The notes beneath the pieces were generated by a model. The model did no database searches. It saw only the letters and a list, made by a program, of their open reading frames with translations, and was not told the DNA's origin. A program made the position numbers and the translations under genes. From Enterobacter sp. R4-368 (GTDB lineage Bacteria > Pseudomonadota > Gammaproteobacteria > Enterobacterales > Enterobacteriaceae): DNA of 64,000 bases. Shown piece after piece: positions 46,183 through 55,388 of this stretch (positions within the stretch are counted from its first letter, which is position 1; each line of letters opens with the position of its first letter). The stretch is taken from positions 124,001 through 188,000 of the forward strand of contig NC_021500.1 of assembly GCF_000410515.1 (NCBI RefSeq). The letters run 5' to 3'.

Positions 46183-46520
46183 GCACGCCTGAACTCACCG
46201 ATGATGTGGTGATTGAACTGGCCCGTGAAGGCGGGCTGGTTTATATGCCGAAACTCATCAGAAAGCAGTGCATTGAAATAGCGCAGTTGAATACAGAGCA
46301 GCGCCAGCGCCTTGACACTATTCTTCGCCAGGCATTACCGCTCGGGCAGCGGCCTGGCCTGGCAAATTCTCCAGGCGAGGGTGACCAGCGTTTCTACCGC
46401 CTCCAGATTACTTGGACGGCCCGGCAAAAAGAGATGCAATTGTTGATCCCGGAAAACCAGGCGCCGGAATCCCTGCAAAGGTTGTGCAGAGAAGGTAAGA
46501 CCTCTATCTGCAAACCTTAA
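46176..46520 (+). CDS. Emfourin-family inhibitor of protealysin
   Basis: 114 residues, start overlapping the protease stop by 7 bp. The N-terminal V-V-I-E-L-A-R-E-G-G-L-V-Y-M-P-K-L block is that of emfourin, the slow-tight-binding protein inhibitor encoded behind protealysin in Serratia. No signal peptide. It presumably protects the cell from active protease in the cytoplasm. Confidence 0.82.
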   Translation: MVSTPELTDDVVIELAREGGLVYMPKLIRKQCIEIAQLNTEQRQRLDTILRQALPLGQRPGLANSPGEGDQRFYRLQITWTARQKEMQLLIPENQAPESLQRLCREGKTSICKP

Positions 46521-46644
46521 AATGCGATGAACCCGACGCGTTTTTATATTTTTTCTGCAAAGGAGGTATATCAATAAAAATCTTAAATCAGCTTGGTTAC
46601 GAATACCAACAGGTAATATCACATCTGAAAAGGAATATTCAATC

Positions 46645-47223
46645 ATGAAAAAAAATCTACTGATTTTAATGTTATCTTTATTTCTGACTGGTTATGTTTA
46701 CGCGCATGGATATATTGATAACCCACCAAGTCGTTCATTTCTTTGCACTCACGCGGGCGGTGCACTAAATAAAGCTTGTGGCGCGGTGATGTATGAACCT
46801 CAATCGATTGAAGGCGTGAAAGGTTTTCCTGACGGCGGTCCTTCCGATGGTTTAATCGCAAGCGCAGGGAATCCGAGTTTTTCTGAATTAAATGAACAGA
46901 CGCCAGGTCGTTGGTACAAAGTCAATCTCAAAAGTGGCGCGCATACATTTGACTGGACGCTCACCGCCCGCCATAGCACAACTTCCTGGAAATATTACAT
47001 CACTAAGCAAGGATGGGATCCGAATAAACCATTAGCTCGGGCTGATTTTGATTTAAAACCTTTCTGCGAAAGATTTGATAACGGGAAAATCCCGCAAAGT
47101 AAAGTCCAGATGAACTGTACTATTCCACAACGCTCGGGGTATCAAGTTATTTTGGGCGTATGGACAATTGCCGACACAGGGAATGCGTTCTATCAGGTCA
47201 TTGATGCTAATATGACTAAATAA
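46645..47223 (+). CDS. AA10 lytic polysaccharide monooxygenase (chitin-binding, CBP21-like)
   Basis: 192 residues. Signal peptide 1-20 (ends V-Y-A) leaves His21 at the mature N-terminus, which with His110 (A-R-H-S-T) makes the copper histidine brace. Single AA10 domain; typical motifs W-K-Y-Y-I-T-K and [13 protein letters not shown] are present. It cleaves crystalline chitin oxidatively and boosts the GH18 chitinase encoded nearby. Sec-exported, then presumably secreted. Confidence 0.93.
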   Translation: MKKNLLILMLSLFLTGYVYAHGYIDNPPSRSFLCTHAGGALNKACGAVMYEPQSIEGVKGFPDGGPSDGLIASAGNPSFSELNEQTPGRWYKVNLKSGAHTFDWTLTARHSTTSWKYYITKQGWDPNKPLARADFDLKPFCERFDNGKIPQSKVQMNCTIPQRSGYQVILGVWTIADTGNAFYQVIDANMTK

Positions 47224-47298
47224 TCAATGAAATATCTAAAACTGTGTTAGTCCGAGTCTGTACTAATACAGTTTATTAAATAAGATTATTTATCGAGT

Positions 47299-47729
47299 GT
47301 GGTTTTTTGCAGGTATAAATGTGTAATTAATCTTACCTTTGGCCCTTTTGCCCAGGGCCATTTCCCCTGCTTGTTGCCATCCCTCATCGAAACATCAGCA
47401 TTGAAGAAAGGGCAATTGGCTTCGAACTGGATGTTACCCAACGCGAATCAGGTAACAGCGAAACCAGAACAGAAGCCAGGCTGGAAGGTTCGCCCGCAAG
47501 GGGTCGTTCAGTGTGAAAATCACGGGGCGAGTCTCACATAAAGCGTAACAAACCCGCTCTCTGGATTGGCAAGCAATTTGCGGATGCCGGGAATTGGGAC
47601 AGTGCAGTGACGGATAGCGTACGCGGTTTGCGTACTGATAAATATGTGATCGACAACCCACAAAGCGCGGTGCGTTATCTCTCTACGGATAATGGCGCTA
47701 CAACTGTCGTGCTTCTCCCTTGTCAGTAA
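47299..47729 (+). pseudogene. Possible decayed coding sequence
   Basis: A plus-strand frame ends at 47541 (…V-Q-C-E-N-H-G-A-S-L-T); from 47517 a second frame is open to a stop at 47727 and reads W-I-G-K-Q-F-A-D-A-G-N-W-D-S-A-V and later V-R-Y-L-S-T-D-N-G-A-T-T-V-V. The second piece looks protein-like but has no start. The two may be one frameshifted gene. I do not recognise the family. The rest of 47224-47790 shows nothing. Confidence 0.35.
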
Positions 47730-47790
47730 TTGATGTTAAGGCCTCATGATGTTTACTGAGGTCATATCTTGATAATTTAAGGAGGCTGCA

Positions 47791-48210
47791 ATGATAACAA
47801 TTGATGACATGGGGTTACTCAGTAACTGGTTGGCCGCTCTCGCCGGATTATTTGGTGGCCTGAGCGTGTCATTTTTTTGGCAACCTAAAAAGTTGTATCA
47901 ACGTGGCCGTCTGACGGCGGGCATCATTATCGGGGGGATTAGCGTTAGTACGACATTTACCCTGGGAGGAATTATCTCTCAATGGCTGGGAATGAATTTT
48001 ACAGATAAGGATACTGCTATGGGGATCGGTTATTTCATTGGGTCAATCAGTGTCGGAATGGTTGCCTGGCTGGCCAATTTTTTCTGCCACAGAGAAGAGC
48101 GCGACATTTTGCAGGTGGCAGGAGAGCTGAAGCGCGCCGCCAGAGGTGTTAACAAAATACCAGGCCGTTACCGATCCATTCGTAGTTCAAAAACAGGAGA
48201 TCCATCATGA
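47791..48210 (+). CDS. Holin-like membrane protein
   Basis: 139 residues. About three hydrophobic segments (12-30, 42-65, 78-98) then a basic C-terminal tail, a topology shared with putative phage holins. GGAGG lies 8-10 bases upstream. Its stop overlaps the next gene. With a signal-less chitinase nearby, it recalls the holin ChiW of the Serratia chitinase-release cassette ChiWXYZ, but no endopeptidase or spanin gene is adjacent. Function inferred only from topology. Confidence 0.5.
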   Translation: MITIDDMGLLSNWLAALAGLFGGLSVSFFWQPKKLYQRGRLTAGIIIGGISVSTTFTLGGIISQWLGMNFTDKDTAMGIGYFIGSISVGMVAWLANFFCHREERDILQVAGELKRAARGVNKIPGRYRSIRSSKTGDPS

Positions 48211-48545
48211 TGTTGAAGGTTTTATACTGGGTACTCACTCTGGTAGATGTTTTTGTTGCTTTGATTATTCTGATTAGCGCGCTCAGTCATCGCCTTCTCA
48301 ATACCGTTTATATTTCGCGAGGATATAGTATTGGGCTGCTGATTGCGGGGATTGGTTTTATGTTACAGGTGGCGATAAATGTGCCTTTTTTATTGTTTGA
48401 TGTCATATTAACGCCTTATCAATCCTCTTTTTTTATATTTAAAGATATCGGTATCGGGATAGTAACAATCAGCTATTGCATACATCCGCCGTCTACAAAT
48501 CTGCCATCCAGTAAGAAATTTCCCCATAAAAGAGCAGCAAAATAA
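48207..48545 (+). CDS. Second small membrane protein, holin-like
   Basis: 112 residues with three TM segments (about 5-25, 38-60, 63-90) and a basic tail. It overlaps the preceding gene by 4 bp (ATGA), so the pair is coupled and may form one pore. Family not recognised. A terminator follows. Confidence 0.5.
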   Translation: MMLKVLYWVLTLVDVFVALIILISALSHRLLNTVYISRGYSIGLLIAGIGFMLQVAINVPFLLFDVILTPYQSSFFIFKDIGIGIVTISYCIHPPSTNLPSSKKFPHKRAAK

Positions 48546-48585
48546 GCTAAATAAATCACCAACCCAAAAAAAGAGTGGGTATGAT

Positions 48586-48619
48586 AAAAGGAGCATTATT
48601 TACATCTGATGCTCCTTTT
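48586..48619. terminator. Bidirectional intrinsic terminator
   Basis: 11-bp stem AAAAGGAGCAT / ATGCTCCTTTT, 12-base loop, between the holin-like pair and the convergent LuxR gene. Confidence 0.75.
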
Positions 48620-48672
48620 GTGCTAGAGACTCGTTGGGAATGGATGGCAATCGAACAGCATAAATAGTGTGG

Positions 48673-49275
48673 CTAACTTTCTTTAAAATACATCATTGCT
48701 GCCTGGGTGCGGTTAGTCACATTCAGGCGACGAAAAATAGATTCGAGATGCGTTTTTACGGTACCCGGACTGATATTCAGGAGGCGGCTAATTTGTTTAT
48801 TAGATTCGCCGGCAGCGAGCAATTTGAGGATCTCGCGCTGACGTTCGCTTAGACAAGCCAGGGTACGATGGTTATTATCCAGAACCGTCATATTCTCGTG
48901 GGGAAAGCTGAGCATGCCCGCAGAAGCGGTATGTAGCGTTTGTGTGATGGTTTCGGGGGGGGAGTCGCGCCTGACAAAAGCAATGGCATGATGATTCAGA
49001 AATTGCCGCAACGAGATGAGTTGGCATTTATTTACCAGCATCACCACCGGGATGCCAGGATAGTGCTGCGATAAGTTATCAATTAACTCAATACATGCTT
49101 TTTTATTATCATTACCATCCAGAATAATTAAGGAGGCGGGGAATTTGCCCAGAGTTTCATTGATTTTCTTACAATCATTTAAACCGCAGATTTTTACTTC
49201 CGGAATGCTATGAGACACTACCGATGTCATTTCTTCAATGTATATAGAATGTTTGTCAATCATGAATATATGCAT
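48673..49275 (-). CDS. LuxR/FixJ-family response regulator
   Basis: 200 residues: degenerate receiver (candidate phospho-acceptor D53 in I-I-L-D-G-N-D; the usual N-terminal acidic pair is reduced to one Asp, I-D-K) and a C-terminal LuxR HTH at about 137-195 (L-S-E-R-Q-R-E-I-L-K-L-L-A, T-V-K-T-H-L-E-S-I-F-R-R-L-N-V). No kinase gene is near. It is in the middle of the chitinase/protease island and is a candidate for its regulator. Confidence 0.82.
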   Translation of the reverse strand: MHIFMIDKHSIYIEEMTSVVSHSIPEVKICGLNDCKKINETLGKFPASLIILDGNDNKKACIELIDNLSQHYPGIPVVMLVNKCQLISLRQFLNHHAIAFVRRDSPPETITQTLHTASAGMLSFPHENMTVLDNNHRTLACLSERQREILKLLAAGESNKQISRLLNISPGTVKTHLESIFRRLNVTNRTQAAMMYFKES

Positions 49276-50180
49276 GCGCCTTCTCCATATAATAGTTTCT
49301 TCAATGAATCTATTACTTCATAGAGTAGTCAATGGTGTGAATAATTGAAATTAGGGTGATTTCCATAGGCCTTTTATCCGACAGGAAACGGATAATAACT
49401 TTAAGTTATGCCTGACGCTTATAAACAACCTCTTAATTATTTTTGCGAAGTAGGGTGTTATCTTATTATCTCATTTAGTTATACCTTGAAACGCAAGGTT
49501 TTCGGTGCGCCGATGTGCTCCTTTCGACAACAGCATGAAAGCATGGAGACCGGCAGCAGAATTAGCGTTATCCGATTCCAGAACTTATCTGCGCAATACT
49601 CTTCGCTGTAAATAATCGAAAGGGTTTTGATAGAAAGCCCGTACAGACAATAACAAAAAACGTCTTTTAATCATGATGGGTGAATAGTGGCATCCGACCC
49701 GGGCTAACACCGCTGGTGTCAGAAATCCGGTCCCATAAAAGGAGGGCAAAAAGCGGTTGCGGGTACTTTTTCCTCATATACTCTGGCGTAGCTGTTCCCT
49801 TATTCGTGAAATTCGCTTTCACCCAAAAATATCATTTGGCTATATGTACTAACTGTTAGTGATGTCAGATTTAATAATAGACATATGTCGTTAACAGTAT
49901 ACCTGGCGAGGTTTTTCATGCTGGGTATGAAAGTTTATTACGCTTACATCTTCTGCGACGGATTCTAAATCAACTGGTTATACTTTAAAAAACAAGTGAA
50001 ATGATTGACCGTCCATTCCTGAAATAATTAAGAGAGTAGACAGTGTGAGCTGTGATCGTGCGTCGTTCAGGTGAAGTCTGTTTCCTGTTCCGGCCGGGCA
50101 TGTTAAATGGCATTTATGCATTATCGCACTGCCAGAGAACACTTCAGAATGATCACAGCTTGTGGCGGGGTAGTATAAAA
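49276..50180. other. Large intergenic region
   Basis: About 900 bases with no gene I can support. A 67-codon plus-strand frame near 49408 lacks a ribosome site and family resemblance. Composition is AT-rich, like the rest of the island. Confidence 0.5.
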
Positions 50181-50200
50181 CGGGGTCGTTACCGACCCCG
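50181..50200 (-). terminator. Intrinsic terminator of the chitinase gene
   Basis: 8-bp stem CGGGGTCG / CGACCCCG with loop TTAC, followed on the minus strand by TTTTATA, 10 bp after the stop. Confidence 0.88.
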
Positions 50201-50210
50201 CAGAGAACAC

Positions 50211-52100
50211 TCAGGAGAGGATTTTTGCAAAAGCTTTGGCGAAAGCATAGTTTTCCTGACCAGTGATCAGCGTACTGGTTGGTTTACTGTTCGAGTGCAT
50301 ATTGCCATGTTCGTCGATGGTATCAGGTGCAAAATCGCGTCCCAGAGACCAGTTACTGACTTGATGCAGATTGTTGGCTTTGGAAAATTCAGCAACCTTA
50401 ACTGCATCCTCAAGCGTGAATACTAACGGGTCAGTGTCATTGTGGCCGATCATCGGTGTCACAACGATTTTTGAATATGCTTCGGCATCGGTATAACCCC
50501 AAATCGCTTTTAGCTGATCTTTGGTGGCGTTAATTGCCTGAATAGCATAATCCCCCTGATTGCCGGCAAAACTTGGGCCGTAATCCATCGCCATAATATT
50601 AACGTAAGGGTGTAATTTATTCGCTGCTGCACTAGTAAGTACATCCAGGCCAGCCTGAACTAATCCAGTCGGTAATACGGGCAGCGTGACACTGACTTCC
50701 AGATATGGAACGGCTTTCTTAGCTTGCACAAATGCCGGGAATGCAACATTGCTATTATAAAAACCCTGGGTTTCAAAATCGAGATCGATCGTTTTTACAC
50801 CGTAATTATTGGCGATATTGACATATAACCCGGCGAGATCATTAACGCTCCATGTGGTGGAAAAATCCACGCCGGAAAAACCACCAAAAGAAAATATGGG
50901 TTCACCACCTGCGTTATTAATTAAATCTGTCAGCGGTTTGATGGCCTTGAGTGGAAAACTACTGTTGCCCCAGACCGGATTTTTCGGGTTGGCGGGATCC
51001 TGCACAAGGAAAGCGAGATGGAACTTTTTGACACCAAACGCGATCGCATCACTGATAAAATCCTGGTTGAGTCCAGGGGGTGTTGTTGCCCATTTAGCGA
51101 ATATAGTGACATCAACATAGGGTGCAAAATCAGTGGCACCTGAGCCTGTCGAGGGTTTACCGGAAGTCTTGCCATTAATTGCAGTGCTTCTGGCTGACTG
51201 GTTGCCTGCGTTATCGACAGCAAAGACACGGAAGGTGTAAAGGGTGTTTGGTTTCAGGCCGCCGATGGTGGCTGACGTTGTTGTCACGGTAACGGTCTGC
51301 GATGAAGCTCCTGGTTCTGCGTAAGAAACCACATAGTTTTTTACGCCGCTACCTTCATCGGTAGAGGCATTCCATGCCAGGGATATGGCATTGTGCGCAA
51401 TACGCGTCACATGCAGGTTAACCGGAACGCTGGGGGCGGTGGTATCTGGCGAAACGGGCCGGGTCAGCACGCTGATGCTGCCAGTATTGTCGGATACATT
51501 GCCTGCGGCATCATAGGCCTGTACCGAGATTGTATATTGCGTATCTGCGCTAAGACCATCGAGGATAGTGGTGGTGTTCGGTACGCGTTTAGTATGCCTT
51601 CCGTTGGCCCAGCTCCAGGTGACAATATAGCCGCTGACGCCTACATCATCGGTGGAGGCGTTCCATGAAAGAGCAATGGTTGAGCTGGTGGTGCCGGTGG
51701 AAACCAGACCTGTCGGTGCTGAGGGGGCTGTGGTATCTGGCGTATCGCTGTCTCCGGCGAGTACACCATTTACATAATAAGCGATCGGTAAAACATTAGC
51801 GCTTAAGCTACCATTATTGGAACCGATATTGACAATAAAGCTGACCGATTTGCCATTAGCGATTGGTGTCAGGTAGTTCGCTAATTGCCCGGTAATATGT
51901 GTCGTACTTATCCCCGTTTTCTCGATGTTCAACCCAATATTGGTAGACGGCTGAACGCTTTGCGGCATATCGAAGCTAATTTTCACAGGGCTGTTAATGG
52001 TTTTTCCAGTATTATTGAGAAGTGTTATTTTAAGTGCCCCCGACCACGCGGAAACTGATGCATATTTCGCGGTGAAAGAGACGTGAGTTGTTTCAGACAT
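50211..52100 (-). CDS. GH18 chitinase with two FnIII domains, no signal peptide
   Basis: 629 residues. Residues 1-118 form a beta-rich domain like cellulose/chitin-binding modules (S-A-W-S-G-A-L-K-I-T). Two fibronectin type III domains are at about 125-213 and 220-312 (each T-A-P-S-x-P and later Y-D-A-A-G-N / V-D-N-A-G-N). The GH18 barrel runs from about 323 to 629, with catalytic E443 in D439-L-D441-F-E443 and the S-F-G-G strand at 404-407. The N-terminus M-S-E-T-T-H-V-S-F is not a Sec signal, so export must be by another route, such as holin-assisted release as for Serratia ChiB/ChiC. Together with the LPMO it forms a chitin-degrading pair. Confidence 0.9.
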   Translation of the reverse strand: MSETTHVSFTAKYASVSAWSGALKITLLNNTGKTINSPVKISFDMPQSVQPSTNIGLNIEKTGISTTHITGQLANYLTPIANGKSVSFIVNIGSNNGSLSANVLPIAYYVNGVLAGDSDTPDTTAPSAPTGLVSTGTTSSTIALSWNASTDDVGVSGYIVTWSWANGRHTKRVPNTTTILDGLSADTQYTISVQAYDAAGNVSDNTGSISVLTRPVSPDTTAPSVPVNLHVTRIAHNAISLAWNASTDEGSGVKNYVVSYAEPGASSQTVTVTTTSATIGGLKPNTLYTFRVFAVDNAGNQSARSTAINGKTSGKPSTGSGATDFAPYVDVTIFAKWATTPPGLNQDFISDAIAFGVKKFHLAFLVQDPANPKNPVWGNSSFPLKAIKPLTDLINNAGGEPIFSFGGFSGVDFSTTWSVNDLAGLYVNIANNYGVKTIDLDFETQGFYNSNVAFPAFVQAKKAVPYLEVSVTLPVLPTGLVQAGLDVLTSAAANKLHPYVNIMAMDYGPSFAGNQGDYAIQAINATKDQLKAIWGYTDAEAYSKIVVTPMIGHNDTDPLVFTLEDAVKVAEFSKANNLHQVSNWSLGRDFAPDTIDEHGNMHSNSKPTSTLITGQENYAFAKAFAKILS

Positions 52101-52315
52101 TTGTATTTCTCCATGTATTTATTGTGAATTCTGTTTCAGGTATATCCTGCAGGTAAAAACAAGAGTGCTTACACAGATAACTATCAAATAAGCACTCTGC
52201 TTTTATTGGTTAAGCAGTTGGGTTGTCCTGTTGCTAATCAATTTTAATAAGCGCCGCCGTCGTTAAAATAATTAGCATGTCAGAAAGGGGATTAGTATGT
52301 ATTATCGTCAGGCAA

Positions 52316-53062
52316 TCACATTGCTGTATCCATTGGGATATTTGCTATCAGATATTCCGGGCGATCGCCAAGCTTTGTAAGAATAGGTTGTCTTAGCTGG
52401 TTGTAAATATCTTCATTCAATTTGAGTCCCAGTTTGTATATATCTATGGAATAGCCTTCTTGCCATTTCATAAAACCCTCAACATCACTGGTAAAGTGAT
52501 AAGCAAGCATCAGGACAATGATTTGCGGCGAATTTTGTACATTCAGCGTTGGTGTCACAATGAAAAGGCCGTCACTATATTTGTGCGGATTGATAGCCGC
52601 GGATTCCCATAAGGTAAAAGCGGGCGAGGTCAATGCGAGGTCTTGCGCCGCGTGAATACTCGCGCCTGCCAGAGGCTGTGTCGCGTCGGGAATATGCTGA
52701 TTTACTAACGCAGCCCAGTCGACAGGTGCTGAAAGCTCAATGGATTGACTGGCAAAATGGAGCATATTCCAGCCTACCGTTGCAAGCACACCCGTAAAAC
52801 TTTCCTGCCAGTCCTGAGTGGCAGAATGCCGGTTAAATTTCTTATCTGCCGCAAGTTGAGCGAATAACAGAGAATGGCTCACATCATCCCGCTGTTGGCT
52901 GGAGAGGGTTTTATCAAAAGAGAGCACAATACCTTCGTTAATTTGCGCATAATTATCATCATCTGAACCAATCGCCGGGTCAGGACAGCGGGCGGCAGAT
53001 TTAAGTTTTTTTTCTCGATCTGTTAATTCAGGAAGCGTGATGGAATTCAGGAGTGACAACAT
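52316..53062 (-). CDS. Unknown protein, paralog of the next gene (copy 1)
   Basis: 248 residues, no signal peptide or TM. GAGG upstream of the ATG. Residues 66-105 share L-F-A-Q-L-A-A-D-K-x-x-N-R, then D-W, V-L and G-W-N with the adjacent paralog, and both end with a block containing L-G-D-R (E-Y or A-I-D) and I-A-N-I. I do not recognise the family. Location between the chitinase and its paralog suggests a joint function, perhaps effectors or toxins; this is inference. Confidence 0.75.
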   Translation of the reverse strand: MLSLLNSITLPELTDREKKLKSAARCPDPAIGSDDDNYAQINEGIVLSFDKTLSSQQRDDVSHSLLFAQLAADKKFNRHSATQDWQESFTGVLATVGWNMLHFASQSIELSAPVDWAALVNQHIPDATQPLAGASIHAAQDLALTSPAFTLWESAAINPHKYSDGLFIVTPTLNVQNSPQIIVLMLAYHFTSDVEGFMKWQEGYSIDIYKLGLKLNEDIYNQLRQPILTKLGDRPEYLIANIPMDTAM

Positions 53063-53163
53063 AAATTAACCTCGCAATGTATCGCAAGTATAATAGGTGG
53101 TCGTCCATAACATGGCTTATTACTTCGTCATGGACGACAGATTAAAATAACCGTATTTCGATA

Positions 53164-53946
53164 TCAGATTTCAATATTTGCAATCATATCGATTGCCCGA
53201 TCACCCAGTTTATCAATAACGGCCTGGCGCACCCCCTTATAAACACCTTCGTTTAAGACGAATTTATTTGCCGCGCGTTGAATTTTGATCGAGGTGGATT
53301 GCCAGGTTACCCACAGAAAACGCCCCTCATTGCGCTTTGCATCAAATTGCATACCATCAAGCATCATTACCACATCGCCATTTGGTAACAGATCTGCCGG
53401 GAAAATTTGAAAATTACCGGTGTTTTCCGAATTTGATTTCGCGTCCCAGATAAGCATTTGCTTTGAGGTATCGCTCAGGCTGGATAACGCCTTCATTGCC
53501 GCTGCCACTAATGCAACCTCACCGACAGTAGCGATTTGCGCAATGATCCCCAACACAGCCTCATCCAGTTTTACGGTACTGGCACCTGACGTATAGGTAT
53601 CAAACGCGAAAGCAGGTTGGTTCCAGCCAATTTGGCCCAGTACATTGACATAAAAACGATACCAATCCATGGGCGCAGTATAACGGTTGCAGTGTTTATC
53701 CGCCGCCAGTTGAGCGAACAGTGTTGAGTTCTGCACATCTTGTTTATTCTGCCCATCCAAACGTTCGGTAAATGAGATGAGGCTGCCGGCATTGACTTGT
53801 GCAGATACTTTATTATCAGTCAGCATGGTTTTTCTTTTTGACTGACCATGATCCGGTACCCCCTTTAGACGTTCCAGTAACGGTGCCAGATCGGCAGTGG
53901 TTTCAATCGGTGTTTTAAGCACAAAATCCAAAGCGTTAGTATTCAT
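53164..53946 (-). CDS. Unknown protein, paralog of the previous gene (copy 2)
   Basis: 260 residues from the ATG at 53946 (GGAG 7 bases upstream); a start at 54003 is less likely. It shares with copy 1 the motif L-F-A-Q-L-A-A-D-K at 76-84 and the G-W-N that follows, and has a more hydrophobic middle (I-I-A-Q-I-A-T-V-G-E-V-A-L-V-A-A-A at about 130-146). No signal peptide. The two genes are 101 bp apart, same strand, and look like a tandem duplication that has diverged. Confidence 0.75.
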   Translation of the reverse strand: MNTNALDFVLKTPIETTADLAPLLERLKGVPDHGQSKRKTMLTDNKVSAQVNAGSLISFTERLDGQNKQDVQNSTLFAQLAADKHCNRYTAPMDWYRFYVNVLGQIGWNQPAFAFDTYTSGASTVKLDEAVLGIIAQIATVGEVALVAAAMKALSSLSDTSKQMLIWDAKSNSENTGNFQIFPADLLPNGDVVMMLDGMQFDAKRNEGRFLWVTWQSTSIKIQRAANKFVLNEGVYKGVRQAVIDKLGDRAIDMIANIEI

Positions 53947-54300
53947 ATTATTTCTCCACTCAAAGTTATAGACGTGTATGCTATAAAAATTACTGTGTTT
54001 CATTGATATAAAAGAGAATGCCGCCGGGTAATCAACGAAAATGTTGCTTATTAGTGGCTTGTATATATTTCAGTGCTTCCTGCGATATAGAACGAATTTA
54101 TAGTCGTTATATGAGGTTTTTTAACTTCCTCGAAATATGAATCTAATGGAAGAAATATAAATACGAAAGCATCTGATATCAATACGGTAAATACGGCAGG
54201 GTAAATTACGGAGCCATATGCGCTGTGTTTATCGCATTAAATATTGATTGTAATGCGAATTATATTGTGTGACGTGATGGGTTAAGTTGCTATGAAATGA

Positions 54301-54390
54301 AAAATCCACGCAATAGCGTTGATTTTATAGGCTTTTGTGTTGCCTATGAAGTTTGACTAAACCTCATGAGATAAGACATCTTATTTGACG
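54301..54390. repeat. Imperfect copy of the ychF 3' end and terminator
   Basis: About 90 bases align with 58339-58430 (the terminator and last codons of ychF): AAAATCCACGCAA, GATTTTA, TTTTGTG, ACCTCATGAGA and CTTATTT are shared in the same order. The stem of this copy (AAAATCCACGC / GCGTTGATTTT) has one mismatch. This looks like the decayed second copy of an insertion site. Confidence 0.6.
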
Positions 54391-54816
54391 CTAAAACATA
54401 ATTTGTATGATATTTTTTATTAATTTTTTGTTTATTTGTACTTATTGCTATGCTCATTTTTGAGTTAGGTCGCATGCGCCATGCTGCGGTCTCAGGTTCG
54501 ACTCCGGTTATCGCACCATTTCAAACTGTTCGTGTGCCTATCGGAACCCACTCAAAGCACGTATATTGCGGTTTCTGGACCGTATCTTATCTCCTGTTAT
54601 TCAAGTATCTGTAGGTGTAACGACCTGCGTTTATAAATGATCAAACCTGCATGTATCTGCGCCGGGCTGCATTCCATTACCCCATACCCCAAATAACTGA
54701 AAATCACTGTACTGTATGTCTACAAAAAATCACAGTTACTCCAGAATAATTTGGTAAGGGGATAGCAGCATTAGATAGAGAAAATTAGTCAGACCATTAT
54801 CCGAAATAGAAACACG
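54391..54816. other. AT-rich region with a tRNA 3'-like fragment
   Basis: Around 54486-54522 the plus strand reads GGTTCGACTCC followed by GGTTATCGCACCA, the pattern of a tRNA T loop and acceptor end with CCA. The T stem has mismatches and no matching 5' half was found, so this is a decayed tRNA or attachment-site remnant. The rest shows nothing. Confidence 0.4.
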
Positions 54817-55377
54817 CTACTTGGATAATAATTCATATATAACCGGGTTATCAGCACATTGCCCACCCCCGCATTCCAGTACAGTTGACACAAGGTTGGC
54901 TGAAATCAGTAGCAGGAATCCCCAACTGGCAATGCGGAACAACGCCGGTGGCATATTTAATGGCCGAATCGAACTATTCATCTCACTGATTGCCAGAACT
55001 ACCGCAGTGGCAGCAATAATCACAACTGATGTAACCAGAGCCCAGGTATAAAAATGCAGCCCAAGAAATGCAGAACCATATCCTTTGTCGCCGGGCAGAA
55101 TATGTAAAAACATTTGCCGTGATGCCATTATTCCTGTGAGGATACTGCCAATAATTACCATCCCGTAATGCAGGTTTCGTAGTCCAAAGTAAATGTTAAA
55201 TAAAAAACCGAAACCAGCGATGATGAGCCCAATTCGCTGTAACAGGCAAAGTGGACAAGGCAATTCATGCATAACGAGTTGATAATAAAAAGCTATAACC
55301 AGAGAAACGCATATTCCAAGAAGTCCCACCATATTAACCAGGTGGACAACCGTCGTTGGATGAGTTTGGGTTTTCAT
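54817..55377 (-). CDS. DsbB-family disulfide bond formation protein
   Basis: 186 residues, four to five TM segments. C-P-L-C after the first TM is the quinone-linked cysteine pair of DsbB; a second periplasmic pair is in E-C-G-G-G-Q-C near the C-terminus. It oxidises a DsbA-like partner; no dsbA gene is adjacent. It is divergent in sequence from core DsbB and is paired with a DUF5993 gene 11 bp upstream. Confidence 0.85.
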   Translation of the reverse strand: MKTQTHPTTVVHLVNMVGLLGICVSLVIAFYYQLVMHELPCPLCLLQRIGLIIAGFGFLFNIYFGLRNLHYGMVIIGSILTGIMASRQMFLHILPGDKGYGSAFLGLHFYTWALVTSVVIIAATAVVLAISEMNSSIRPLNMPPALFRIASWGFLLLISANLVSTVLECGGGQCADNPVIYELLSK

Positions 55378-55388
55378 AGCATAGCTCC

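Noticed and set aside
49408..49611. 67-codon plus-strand frame in the gap before the chitinase
   Set aside because: No ribosome site and no recognisable motif.
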